A DNA stretch of 64,000 bases from positions 124,001 through 188,000 of the forward strand of contig JAEZYP010000065.1 of assembly GCA_023418995.1 (NCBI GenBank), given 5' to 3'. Under the pieces are notes generated by a model that was given only the letters and a program-made list of their open reading frames with translations, ran no database searches and had not been told where the DNA came from. The stretch comes from Bacillota bacterium. GTDB taxonomy: Bacteria; Bacillota; Clostridia; Oscillospirales; Acutalibacteraceae. Positions 53,501-61,764 of this stretch are shown piece after piece (the first letter of the stretch is position 1; every line of letters begins with the position of its first letter). A program made the position numbers and the translations under genes.

Positions 53501-53545
53501 AAAAAAGCAGGCTGATGCGGTCATTCCCGGCATCATTGCCTGCTT
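53501..53545 (-). terminator. Terminator of the P-II gene
   Basis: Minus-strand stem AAGCAGGC/GCCTGCTT with an inner GATGC/GCATC pairing, then TTTTTT. It uncouples glnB from potA. Confidence 0.8.
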
Positions 53546-53569
53546 GCAGTTATATTTGAAGCTAAAAAA

Positions 53570-53908
53570 TCAGATTGCGACGGTGCCTCTTTCACCGGTA
53601 CGAATTCGCATAGCCTCTTCCACGGGATAGATGAAAACCTTGCCGTCACCCACATGCCCGGTAGAGATTTTTTCCTTTAAATCGACCAGAACGTCGTTTA
53701 CCACTGAATCATCCACTACCGCAATGGCCATTATCTTTGGGATAAGATTAATATTAAGCCGCAATCCCTTAAAATCGTGGACATCGCCCTTTTGATTTCC
53801 GCATCCCATCACGCTCATCACTGTCATTCCACCGACCTTATGGCTGCTTAAAATCTCCTTGAGTGTCTCCAGCATATCGGGTCGTATGATAATCTCCAGC
53901 TTTTTCAT
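53570..53908 (-). CDS. P-II family signalling protein without the uridylylation tyrosine
   Basis: 112 aa, exactly P-II length, start ATG 53908 with GGGGGT upstream. N-terminal MKKLEIIIRPDMLETLKEIL, T-loop opening GCGNQKG and C-terminal RIRTGERG are conserved. Aligned to E. coli GlnB without gaps, the T-loop carries Phe at position 46 and Leu at position 51 (FKGLRL) where GlnB has Tyr46 and Tyr51, so uridylylation at 51 is impossible. It probably senses ATP/ADP/2-oxoglutarate and binds a partner. Neighbours suggest polyamine nitrogen supply. Confidence 0.85.
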   Translation of the reverse strand: MKKLEIIIRPDMLETLKEILSSHKVGGMTVMSVMGCGNQKGDVHDFKGLRLNINLIPKIMAIAVVDDSVVNDVLVDLKEKISTGHVGDGKVFIYPVEEAMRIRTGERGTVAI

Positions 53909-53979
53909 TTCATGTACCCCCATTCAATTATTTTTGAAATTTCAAATCACAAATTATTCAATAATTTAATTTAATTAAC

Positions 53980-54008
53980 AGTATATCCTCAAAATAACCT
54001 ATTGTCAA
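53980..54008 (-). promoter_or_regulatory. Sigma-A promoter of the P-II gene
   Basis: TTGACA, 17-base spacer, TATACT on the minus strand, about 70 bases before the start codon. Confidence 0.7.
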
Positions 54009-54061
54009 GAATTTATATGAATAATTTTAATTTTAATTATTCATAAATAAAGAAAAATAAG

Positions 54062-54105
54062 CGGAGGCGGCTATTGCTCCAAGCCGACTCCGTTGTCTTT
54101 TTTTC
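54062..54105. terminator. Hairpin between the divergent P-II and LuxR-type genes
   Basis: CGGAGGCGGCT/AGCCGACTCCG stem with T-rich tails on both strands (TCTTTTTTT on plus). It lies upstream of both promoters and may block read-through in either direction. Further features of the gene-free stretch 53909-54288 are listed as separate promoters; AAAGGATTAT occurs twice (54156, 54186) around the palindrome GTAGTACTAC (54175-54184). Confidence 0.55.
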
Positions 54106-54230
54106 TGGTTTTATTATACTTTATATTTTTTAAATTGCAATTACCCGTTTACATTAAAGGATTATAATTACCCTGTAGTACTACAAAAGGATTATTGGGT
54201 ATTATGCCCTTATTATTTCTTACTACTATA

Positions 54231-54259
54231 TTGACAGAACTTACCTGGGACATTATGAT
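54231..54259 (+). promoter_or_regulatory. Sigma-A promoter of the LuxR-type regulator
   Basis: TTGACA, 17-base spacer, TATGAT, 30 bases before the start codon. Upstream repeats at 54156-54195 are candidate regulator sites. Confidence 0.7.
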
Positions 54260-54288
54260 AAAGAAAAATAATTTTATGGAGGATGCCG

Positions 54289-55044
54289 ATGGAAGAATTT
54301 GCACATACCGAATGGCTTAATATAAACGGCATCATAACGGATATTTACAATACCCGGGACCTTACCGAAATGCGGAGAAGATATCTGGAGGGAATCCGTA
54401 GCCTGATCCCGTTTCAAAGGGCATTTTTCGATCTTTACGGCGGTCAAAAATTCTTTGACCCTGTTGCGATCAATCTTACCGAACAGAATCTGAAGGAGTA
54501 CTATCAGGAATATGAGGCTCTCGATTATTCCGTATGGGCGCTTTCACAGGATATCGCACAATCCTACCGCGATACGGATCTGATTTCGGATGAGGCACGC
54601 ACCCGCTCCGTATTCTTTCAGAAATGGCTTCAGCCACTTGGCATCTACTATGAAGGCGGCTGCAATGTGGTTGCAAATGGAGTGATATACGGCTCTGTGA
54701 CGCTGATGCGCGGCAAAAGGGACGGGGATTTTTCGAGCCGTGAGCTAGAGATTGCCGACATTCTGAATCAACATCTGTGCCGCCGCTTTTCCTCGGATTA
54801 TCCCAACGGAATCCGTGAAAAAAGCTATGCGACGTCTCAGGAAGCCATCGTTTCGCGTTTTCTGCTGACCGGCAGGGAGTGTGAGATATTGAGGCTTTTG
54901 CAAGAGGGGTTATCCAACCGGCAAATCAGCGAAAAACTGTATATTACGGAGAACACGGCAAAAAAGCATACCGCTAACCTCTATCGCAAGCTTGGAATAT
55001 CAAAGCGTACACAGATCAAAGAACGGTTAGAGAATCTCCAATAA
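54289..55044 (+). CDS. LuxR family transcriptional regulator
   Basis: 251 aa from the ATG at 54289; the ATG six bases earlier touches the GGAGG site and is unlikely. The C-terminal LuxR helix-turn-helix (about 187-250) has LTGRECEILRLLQEGLSNRQISEKL, then YITENTAKKHTANLYRKLGI. The N-terminal 170 residues look like a GAF/autoinducer-type sensor fold (ending VTLMRGKRDGDFSSRELEIADIL) without a recognisable ligand motif; no receiver domain. Divergent from the P-II/pot genes, it is a candidate regulator of polyamine use. Confidence 0.85.
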   Translation: MEEFAHTEWLNINGIITDIYNTRDLTEMRRRYLEGIRSLIPFQRAFFDLYGGQKFFDPVAINLTEQNLKEYYQEYEALDYSVWALSQDIAQSYRDTDLISDEARTRSVFFQKWLQPLGIYYEGGCNVVANGVIYGSVTLMRGKRDGDFSSRELEIADILNQHLCRRFSSDYPNGIREKSYATSQEAIVSRFLLTGRECEILRLLQEGLSNRQISEKLYITENTAKKHTANLYRKLGISKRTQIKERLENLQ

Positions 55045-55066
55045 TATTGCAGGCAACCATACGGCA

Positions 55067-55108
55067 AGATACAAAAAGCGGGTGCGAATGCCCCCGCTTT
55101 TTGTGTCT
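55067..55108 (+). terminator. Terminator of the LuxR-type gene
   Basis: Stem AGATACAAAAAGCGGG/CCCGCTTTTTGTGTCT. Its core (55078-55102) recurs with one change at 56980-57004. Confidence 0.85.
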
Positions 55109-55187
55109 GTCCCACACAAATCATAATAATTGACGAATGAATTAAAATAATGTAAAATATTACCATTATTAAAAATGTCATTAAATT

Positions 55188-55214
55188 TATACAAATCAGT
55201 ATTTTGTATACTGA
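55188..55214 (+). promoter_or_regulatory. Nested palindromes upstream of the M56 peptidase gene (candidate operator)
   Basis: Perfect arms TATACAAA (55188-55195) and TTTGTATA (55203-55210), overlapped by TCAGTAT (55196-55202) and ATACTGA (55208-55214). They lie 28 bases before the TTG start, just upstream of GGGGAGA. Confidence 0.5.
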
Positions 55215-55241
55215 CAATAATTAACAAGGGGAGATGATAAT

Positions 55242-56813
55242 TTGAATTTTCTTTCTATGCTTCTAATTTGCTCCCTGACGGTTTCTCTAATCGCTATCTC
55301 GTTTTATTTTTTTTCCAAGCTTTTAAGGAAATATAGTGCAAAGTGTTTATATTATACATGGATTATCATTATCATTGCATATATCATTCCGCTCCGACCA
55401 GTTTGGGACTATAGAACCTATCATCCGATTCTATCTGCTACCACACAAAAAGACTTAGCCAATCTAGTCACCTATATCCATGCTACGGGTAATATACTGA
55501 CCCCTGCGACCAATACGATTATTGATTTTGACTGGGCTTTGGGTATCTGGGCAATCGGATTTTTTTCAGTAATCACATTTCATATAATTCGACAAATCCG
55601 CTTTATAAAGTTAATACAGCATTGCGGTTATCATGCAACGAGCAACTAAATCATAGACGAGGTGCTTCAGCAGCTGTCGGCAGAACTGGGCATATCCAAA
55701 CGGCTTCAAGTGCAAATATGCTCCCAGGTTGACAAGCCATTATTGTTTGGCCTTCTACAGCCAAACATATTGCTGCCAACAGAAGATTATTCTAAAGAAG
55801 AGCTTACCTTTATCATGAAGCATGCGTTAATTCACTATAAGCGAAAAGACTTATGGTTAAACGCATTGGCAACTCTGGCTACAGCAATTCATTGGTTTAA
55901 TCCTGTGGTTTATTTTGCAGTCCGATCTTTTAAGTTAAACTTTGAACTGTCTTGTGATAAGGAAGTCGTTCATCTAGCTAGCCGAGATGTTCGGCAGCAA
56001 TACCGTGATCTGATTATGAGGTTTGCACAGCAAAATAAAAAACCGGTTACTTTCATACATTCAAAAATCCCGTTCAGAAAAGCCAAAATTGAAAAACGCG
56101 TTTTATCTATTTTAAACACAAGAAAAAAACGGACGGGCATAACCGTTATGGTAAGCACTCTTCTCTGCATTATTTTATCCGGGGCAACATTTTCAGGATA
56201 TGTGTATCCATCGACGCGATATTACGAAATGAAATGGGATACAAATATGTATCAAAATAAAAAAATTTATAAAAGTGAGCCGAATACTAATAACTTTCCA
56301 TTTATGGATTCCACTAAAATTTCATATTTTTTTAATCCCGGCAAAACACCCTCGTGGCTAAACACTACTTCAAATTATCAGGTTAAAATAAGCACATATG
56401 ATGCAGTCATAATGAAAGGCGTAGATTTTAGCAATAAAGAAGAAGCTGCTGCTTTTGCTGATTATAATTTACTGGCTAAATATCATAGCATGGAGAATAT
56501 GGGTTTCCCCGATAAAAAGCCTGATCCATCGGAATATACCTATAAAATAGAAATACCGAAAGGTCTTAACAGCTATCAAGTTTCAAGCTTTTATATAAAC
56601 TCTGATTCAAGCGCATTACCGGAATGGAAATATTTCGTATCCTACTCACAGGACGGAACTGTATTTTCCACTTCCATTACCCAAGAAGATTTAAAAATGC
56701 GTGGTGAGGATATAAAAGAAGCGGCTAAGAAAGAGGTTGTAGCTTTTGCAGAGGAAAACGGTATTACATTACCGGCGAATTTTCAGAACAATATACAGAT
56801 ATACCAGAATTAA
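55242..56813 (+). pseudogene. BlaR1/MecR1-like M56 metallopeptidase, interrupted by an in-frame stop
   Basis: TTG start at 55242 with GGGGAGA upstream. Residues 1-135 carry three membrane segments (about 3-22, 37-52, 100-120), then a TAA at 55647 interrupts an otherwise continuous frame, which resumes IIDEVLQQLSAELGIS and runs to 56813. The second part has the M56 fold: LLFGLLQPNILLP, KHALIHYKRKDLWLNAL and FNPVVYFAVR with ELSCDKEV. The zinc motif HExxH reads HALIH (residues 194-198; GCG where GAG is expected), so the catalytic Glu is gone. A last membrane segment and a 200-residue extracytoplasmic domain with no penicillin-binding motif follow. No blaI-type gene adjoins it. Restart at GTG 55662 is possible. 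Confidence 0.8.
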
Positions 56814-56930
56814 GAATATCCATATTATAAATCATAAAAAGTCAAATAAAACCTTAGGCTATGCAAATCGTGGAGGTTCCGTCAACCTGTCTTTTTTTCA
56901 GGATTCTTCTGCTTCTTAACCTCTTTCACA

Positions 56931-56966
56931 AAAAAGGAGCCTTTACTTGCGTAAACGCTCCTTTTT
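56931..56966. terminator. Bidirectional terminator
   Basis: Perfect stem AAAAAGGAGC/GCTCCTTTTT with a 16-base loop, between the M56 gene (+) and ftsZ (-). Confidence 0.75.
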
Positions 56967-56979
56967 ATCGACAATCTGA

Positions 56980-57004
56980 GCGGGTGCGAATGCACCCGCT
57001 TTTT
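56980..57004 (+). terminator. Second terminator, near-copy of the one at 55078
   Basis: GCGGGTGC-GAAT-GCACCCGC followed by TTTTT; 24 of 25 bases match 55078-55102. Confidence 0.75.
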
Positions 57005-57017
57005 ACTATGTAGAGTA

Positions 57018-58103
57018 TTACTTTCGGTTAAAAATTGACATAATGTCTGTAAAGTCCTCGTCGTCAATCGAGGTTGACCTTGCCCGCGCGGGCTCGTCCT
57101 GCTTAGTTGATTTCTCAGGCTTTTCCGTGGAAAAGCTAATCCCGTTAATGGAGGAAAACCCGGTTGCGATAACGGTAACGCTCATCTCATCATCCATATT
57201 CTCATCAAACGCGGCGCCCCAAATGATGTTAGCGTCTTCATGCGCCTGCGCGGAGATCATGGCGGAGGCAGTTTCAATCTCATCCAGACCAATATCCGGT
57301 GAAGAGGTGATGTTAATGATAACGCCCTTTGCGCCGTTGATCGCGGTTTCAAGCAGCGGGCTAGAAATTGCCATATTGGCGGCAACCTCTGCCTTATCCT
57401 TGCCGGAGGCTCGTCCGACACCCATGTGCGCGTATCCCGCGTCCTTCATCACGGCGGTTACGTCCGCAAAATCCAGGTTTACCAAACCCGGAAGCTTAAT
57501 CAGATCGGAGATACTCTGCACGCCCTGGCGAAGCACGTCATCCGCAATGGAAAACGCATTCAGAAGGGTGATTCGCTGCTCGCTGACCAGCTTCAGCCGT
57601 TCGTTCGGGATAACCACGAGAGAATCCACATGCTCACGGAGCGCGGCAATTCCGCTTTCCGCCTGTTCCATTCTCCTGCGGCCTTCAAAGGTAAACGGCT
57701 TTGTTACAATGCCGATGGTAAGCACACCCATATCGCGGGCAATCTCCGCCACAATCGGAGCGGCTCCGGTACCGGTTCCACCGCCCATGCCCGCTGTGAT
57801 AAACACCATATCACTGCCGCGAATCGCGGCGGCAATTGCCTCGCGGCTTTCATCCGCAGCCTTCTGCCCCATTTCAGGCTTTGACCCAGCGCCCTTTCCG
57901 TGCGTGATTTTCTCACCAATTTGGATCTTCTGAGTGGCCTTGGAACGGTACAGAGCCTGTTTATCGGTATTTACGCTGATAAACTCAACGCCCTTGACTC
58001 CCATTGTCACCATGCGGTCGATTGCGTTTCCGCCGCCACCGCCGACACCGATCACTTTTATCTGCACAATATTGTCAAAGTCGTTATCAATTTCAAAAGG
58101 CAT
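57018..58103 (-). CDS. ftsZ: Cell division protein FtsZ
   Basis: 361 aa from the ATG at 58103, nine bases after AAGGGGG; the ATG at 58112 touches that site. Tubulin-type GTPase: VIGVGGGGGNAIDRM, the GTP signature GGGTGTGAAP (about 104-113), NVDFADV-like region and synergy loop. A linker of about 35 residues leads to the C-terminal peptide DEDFTDIMSIFNRK that binds FtsA/SepF. It polymerises into the division ring. It is last in this dcw cluster. Confidence 0.96.
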   Translation of the reverse strand: MPFEIDNDFDNIVQIKVIGVGGGGGNAIDRMVTMGVKGVEFISVNTDKQALYRSKATQKIQIGEKITHGKGAGSKPEMGQKAADESREAIAAAIRGSDMVFITAGMGGGTGTGAAPIVAEIARDMGVLTIGIVTKPFTFEGRRRMEQAESGIAALREHVDSLVVIPNERLKLVSEQRITLLNAFSIADDVLRQGVQSISDLIKLPGLVNLDFADVTAVMKDAGYAHMGVGRASGKDKAEVAANMAISSPLLETAINGAKGVIINITSSPDIGLDEIETASAMISAQAHEDANIIWGAAFDENMDDEMSVTVIATGFSSINGISFSTEKPEKSTKQDEPARARSTSIDDEDFTDIMSIFNRK

Positions 58104-58269
58104 GTGCTGCATCCCCCTTATATTTATTTAATCCAGTGTTTTTGTAGTATTTTAATTATTATATCAATTAATAATCTAACACTTTTTGGCATTAAATTCA
58201 ACAAGTATTTTATTAGATTAGTATATTATATAATAAAATGATTAAAATTCCTATGTATTATTATTCATT

Positions 58270-59199
58270 CTATTTTGTACTACCGGCAGCGGAGGAGCTC
58301 GCGGAATAATCCGGATCGAAATAGGCGTTGTTTTCTTCTACCGCTACAGACAGATTCAGCGTTCCTTTTTCTGTTTCTTTTATTTTCCCCGCATCCAAAA
58401 TGCTTTTCGCAAAGCGCAGCTTATAATCAAAATCGGAGGGCAGCCCAAGGTTCAGGATTACGCGGTTATCATACACTGCCCGAATTTTATAAGGATCGCT
58501 TAAATCAATGCTTGTTATCTTCTGAAAATGATTGACGCTGATTGCGGTTGTTAAATCCTTGAACATGGTCTGCTGAGCAGCATCCTGATAAACAATGCTT
58601 TTTCCGACTTCGGCTTTGGTTACCTTGAGCCCTTTAATCACTGGGCAGCTTGTCGGAATGGAAGCCACCAGCTCCAAAACCTTTCCTTCCGTGCTGACAA
58701 TCGCATATTTCTTGTTGTACTCCACGGCACCGGAAACGGGCTTTTCGCTCACCTTTATGACAATCTGCGCGGGAAGGCGGCGTGAAACGGCAACCGTACC
58801 GATATAAGGAAGGGTTTGCTGTATTTTCTCCTCGGCTTCCTTTGTTTTTGCCAGAAACAGATTATCTCCTTTTTTTATTCCCCCGGCGCCGATAATCTCC
58901 TGCGCCGGATAACGCGAGGTTCCTTCAATCTGAATGGAATCAATTTTAAAAAGTACAGTCAAGGATAATGTAATCGCACCCGTAATCACGGTAACAAACA
59001 GAAAAAGGTAAAAGATCAGCAGCGCGCGGCGTCTGCGGCGCTTTCGCATTTCCGCACGGCGCTGAGGGGTCGCGTATTTTGAATCCCGGCGAGTATTGTT
59101 CGCGGCATCCTTTTGAAAAACCGGACGGTATTCTCCGCTGGCTTTGTCGTAAACACGCCGTGTTACTTCTCTGCTGTTCCTGTTTTGTTTCCCTGTCAT
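58270..59199 (-). CDS. ftsQ: Cell division protein FtsQ/DivIB
   Basis: 309 aa. A very basic cytoplasmic N-terminus (about 1-60, RRAEMRKRRRRRA), one membrane segment (about 61-83), a POTRA domain starting FKIDSIQIEGTSRYPAQEI and the FtsQ beta domain (DPYKIRAVYDNRVILNLGLP). It bridges early and late divisome proteins outside the membrane. GGAGG precedes the ATG. It lies between murA and ftsZ. Confidence 0.9.
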   Translation of the reverse strand: MTGKQNRNSREVTRRVYDKASGEYRPVFQKDAANNTRRDSKYATPQRRAEMRKRRRRRALLIFYLFLFVTVITGAITLSLTVLFKIDSIQIEGTSRYPAQEIIGAGGIKKGDNLFLAKTKEAEEKIQQTLPYIGTVAVSRRLPAQIVIKVSEKPVSGAVEYNKKYAIVSTEGKVLELVASIPTSCPVIKGLKVTKAEVGKSIVYQDAAQQTMFKDLTTAISVNHFQKITSIDLSDPYKIRAVYDNRVILNLGLPSDFDYKLRFAKSILDAGKIKETEKGTLNLSVAVEENNAYFDPDYSASSSAAGSTK

Positions 59200-59225
59200 T
59201 CAAATTCCTCCGATTACAGTACGGA

Positions 59226-60479
59226 CTAAATTCTTTTCACATCCGCGCCCAAAAGCGCCAGGCACTTTTCAATATTCTCATAACCGCGGTCCAAATGCTT
59301 TAATCCCGTAATCCTGGTCGTGCCCTGCGCCGCCAAGCCTGCCACAACCAGCGAGGCTCCCCCGCGCAAATCCGCTGATTCGACAGGCGCGCCGGAAAGA
59401 CGCTTTACGCCTTCCACCACAGCCACGCGGCCTTCCACCTTAATATTTGCCCCAAGCCGAAGCAGCTCGCCAACATGCTTAAAACGGCTTTCAAATATCG
59501 TTTCCACAAATATGCTGGTGCCGGATGCAAGCGAGGTCATCGCCATAAGCGGAGCCTGCGCGTCAGTTGGAAATCCGGGGTAGGGCATCGTCCGTATATT
59601 TTTAATTCTGCCAAGGCGTTTGGGAGAGATAATTTTAATGTTATGTTCTTCAAATTCCAAACTGCATCCGCTTTCTTCAAAAGCGGGAAATACCGGCTCC
59701 AGATGATCCGGATTTACGTTGCAGATGGTAAGAGTACTCCCGGTAATCGCCGCCGCCGTTAGATAGGTAGCCGCAGCAATTCGATCTGGGATTACAGTAT
59801 GTTCACAGCCGGTAAGCTTTTTTACCCCTTCAATTACGATCGTTCCTTCTCCCGCACCACGGATTTTTGCACCGCACGAGTTTAAAAAATCCGCGAGATC
59901 CCAAATTTCCGGCTCTCTGGCCGCATTGGTCAAAATCGTAACTCCTCTGGAAATACTCGCGGCAATCATAACATTTTCCGTAGCCCCCACACTCGGAAAG
60001 GAGAGGCTGATTGCGGCAGAGTGAATCCCGTTGGGCGCGCTGCACTCTAAACATCCATGATCCTCGTTTATTTCCACTCCCATTTTTCTTAAAGCGGAAA
60101 GATGCAGGTCAATTGGTCTCGGTCCAAGCTCACAGCCACCCGGAAGCGAAAGCTTTGCTTTTCCCATCCTGCTGATCACCGCACCTAAAAAAACGATTGA
60201 AGAGCGCATTTCGCGCATCAAACTGTCGGGAATATCATAGATATTCGCGTTTGTCGGTTCGATCACAAGATTGCCGTTGCTGCGCTCGACGGTACACCCG
60301 AGATACTGAAGAATTTTCACCGATGTGTCCACATCCGACAGGTTGGGACAGTTATGTAGAACGCATTGTCCGCTGCAAAGAAGAGAAGCGGCCATAAGAG
60401 GTAATGTGCTGTTTTTGGCGCCATGAACTGTGAGCTCACCTTCCAATTTATTCGGACCGTGTATTAATAATTCTGACAT
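59226..60479 (-). CDS. murA: UDP-N-acetylglucosamine 1-carboxyvinyltransferase
   Basis: 417 aa, the standard MurA length, from the ATG at 60479 with GGGGGTG upstream. It opens LLIHGPNKLEGELTVHGAKN; the catalytic Cys lies in LSLPGGCELGPRPIDLHL (Cys, not the Asp of fosfomycin-resistant forms). Later landmarks are PYPGFPTDAQAPLMAM and VETIFESRFKHV. It transfers enolpyruvate from PEP to UDP-GlcNAc, the first committed peptidoglycan step. Confidence 0.95.
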   Translation of the reverse strand: MSELLIHGPNKLEGELTVHGAKNSTLPLMAASLLCSGQCVLHNCPNLSDVDTSVKILQYLGCTVERSNGNLVIEPTNANIYDIPDSLMREMRSSIVFLGAVISRMGKAKLSLPGGCELGPRPIDLHLSALRKMGVEINEDHGCLECSAPNGIHSAAISLSFPSVGATENVMIAASISRGVTILTNAAREPEIWDLADFLNSCGAKIRGAGEGTIVIEGVKKLTGCEHTVIPDRIAAATYLTAAAITGSTLTICNVNPDHLEPVFPAFEESGCSLEFEEHNIKIISPKRLGRIKNIRTMPYPGFPTDAQAPLMAMTSLASGTSIFVETIFESRFKHVGELLRLGANIKVEGRVAVVEGVKRLSGAPVESADLRGGASLVVAGLAAQGTTRITGLKHLDRGYENIEKCLALLGADVKRI

Positions 60480-60535
60480 AGCAACACCCCCACATAATCT
60501 AATCATATTCTATGCGGGAATTGCATTCGCGGTGA

Positions 60536-61663
60536 TTACCGGCGGGATTCCGCCAAAACGTCCTTCATAATCTTATAAATTCGTTCATTTGCGTCCAGAA
60601 TTGCCATCTTCTTCGCGTTTTGCTCAAGCTCCTCAATCATCCCCGGGTTTTCAAAAAGCTCCTGCACCTTCGTGCAGAGGGTGTCTCCCGAGAGGTCTTT
60701 TTCCTCCAGAATAGCAGCGGCATTACGGTTCACCATTGCCATGGCGTTGTGGTACTGGTGGTTCTCCGCCACATTGGGCGACGGAATCAGAATGGAGGCT
60801 TTTCCCTGCGCCTGCAGCTCGCTCAGCGTAATCGCTCCGGCACGGCAAATAACCAAATCAGCCGCTGCAAGGCATTCCGGCATATTGTTGATGTACTCGC
60901 GGATATCCAGATTGGGGTGCTTTGCCGGATCCGCCCCTTTTTCCTGCAAAAGTCCCGGGAACCATGTTCCCCACTGCCCATAGCCGTGAATATGCTGATA
61001 CCGGTTCTTCTTTGCAGTCTCCGCCAGAAGGACAGCCATCGCTTCGTTGATTTTGCGTGCGCCGAGGCTTCCGCCAAAAGAGAGAATCAGCGGTCTTTCA
61101 TCCAATCCCAGCGCCTTACGTGCCGCTTCACGGTCCGCCCGGATAATCGCCGGACGCACAGGGTTGCCGGTAATCACGCACACCGCGGCGGGGTCCATAT
61201 ATTTGTGGGCATCCGATACGGCAAGCATGGTCTTGCTGGCCCGTTTGGAAAGCATCTTGTTGGTTACGCCCGGAAAAGCATTCTGCTCATGGATAATAGA
61301 GGGAACTCCCAATTTTATGGCTTCCCGAACGACCGGACCCGCAACATAACCGCCGGTTCCAACGCAAAGGTCGGGCTGAAACTCCCGGATGATTTTTTTT
61401 GCCTCATGGCTTGAGGTAAACACGTGCACTGCCGTCACAATATTTCTTTTAATATTTTTCAAACTCAGCTTACGCTGAAACCCTGAAATGGTGATACTTT
61501 TAAAAGCAAAGCCCGCGGCGGGCACCAAACGTTCCTCCATGCCTCCTTTTGCTCCGATATAGAGGATTTGCGCGTCCGGTTCCTTTTCGCGCAAATATCC
61601 CGCGATGGCAAGCGCGGGATTGATGTGCCCCGCTGTGCCGCCTCCTGCAAACAATACCTTCAT
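60536..61663 (-). CDS. murG: UDP-GlcNAc:undecaprenyl-pyrophosphoryl-MurNAc-pentapeptide transferase MurG
   Basis: 375 aa GT28 enzyme making lipid II. Start ATG 61663 with GGGAGA upstream. Phosphate loop VLFAGGGTAGHINPALAIA, G-loop 2 VGTGGYVAGPVV, G-loop 3 LSFGGSLGARKINEA, and donor-site block CRAGAITLSELQAQGKASILIP with NHQYHNA are all intact. It lies between ftsW and murA. Confidence 0.95.
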   Translation of the reverse strand: MKVLFAGGGTAGHINPALAIAGYLREKEPDAQILYIGAKGGMEERLVPAAGFAFKSITISGFQRKLSLKNIKRNIVTAVHVFTSSHEAKKIIREFQPDLCVGTGGYVAGPVVREAIKLGVPSIIHEQNAFPGVTNKMLSKRASKTMLAVSDAHKYMDPAAVCVITGNPVRPAIIRADREAARKALGLDERPLILSFGGSLGARKINEAMAVLLAETAKKNRYQHIHGYGQWGTWFPGLLQEKGADPAKHPNLDIREYINNMPECLAAADLVICRAGAITLSELQAQGKASILIPSPNVAENHQYHNAMAMVNRNAAAILEEKDLSGDTLCTKVQELFENPGMIEELEQNAKKMAILDANERIYKIMKDVLAESRR

Positions 61664-61764
61664 ACTTAATCTCCCATCTTTATTACCGCCGGTCAGAAAA
61701 GCGCTTCTGCCCACCCGTCGTTTGAGATATGGCGGTAAAAGATATTTTTATAGCCATAGAAATC

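Noticed and set aside
55188..55210. BlaI/MecI operator
   Set aside because: Known BlaI/MecI boxes have TACA and TGTA two bases apart; here they are much further apart and no blaI gene is adjacent.
57043..57933. Long open frame (296 codons) opposite ftsZ
   Set aside because: Antisense shadow of a highly conserved gene; composition is low-complexity Ser/Ala/Ile and no ribosome site is present.
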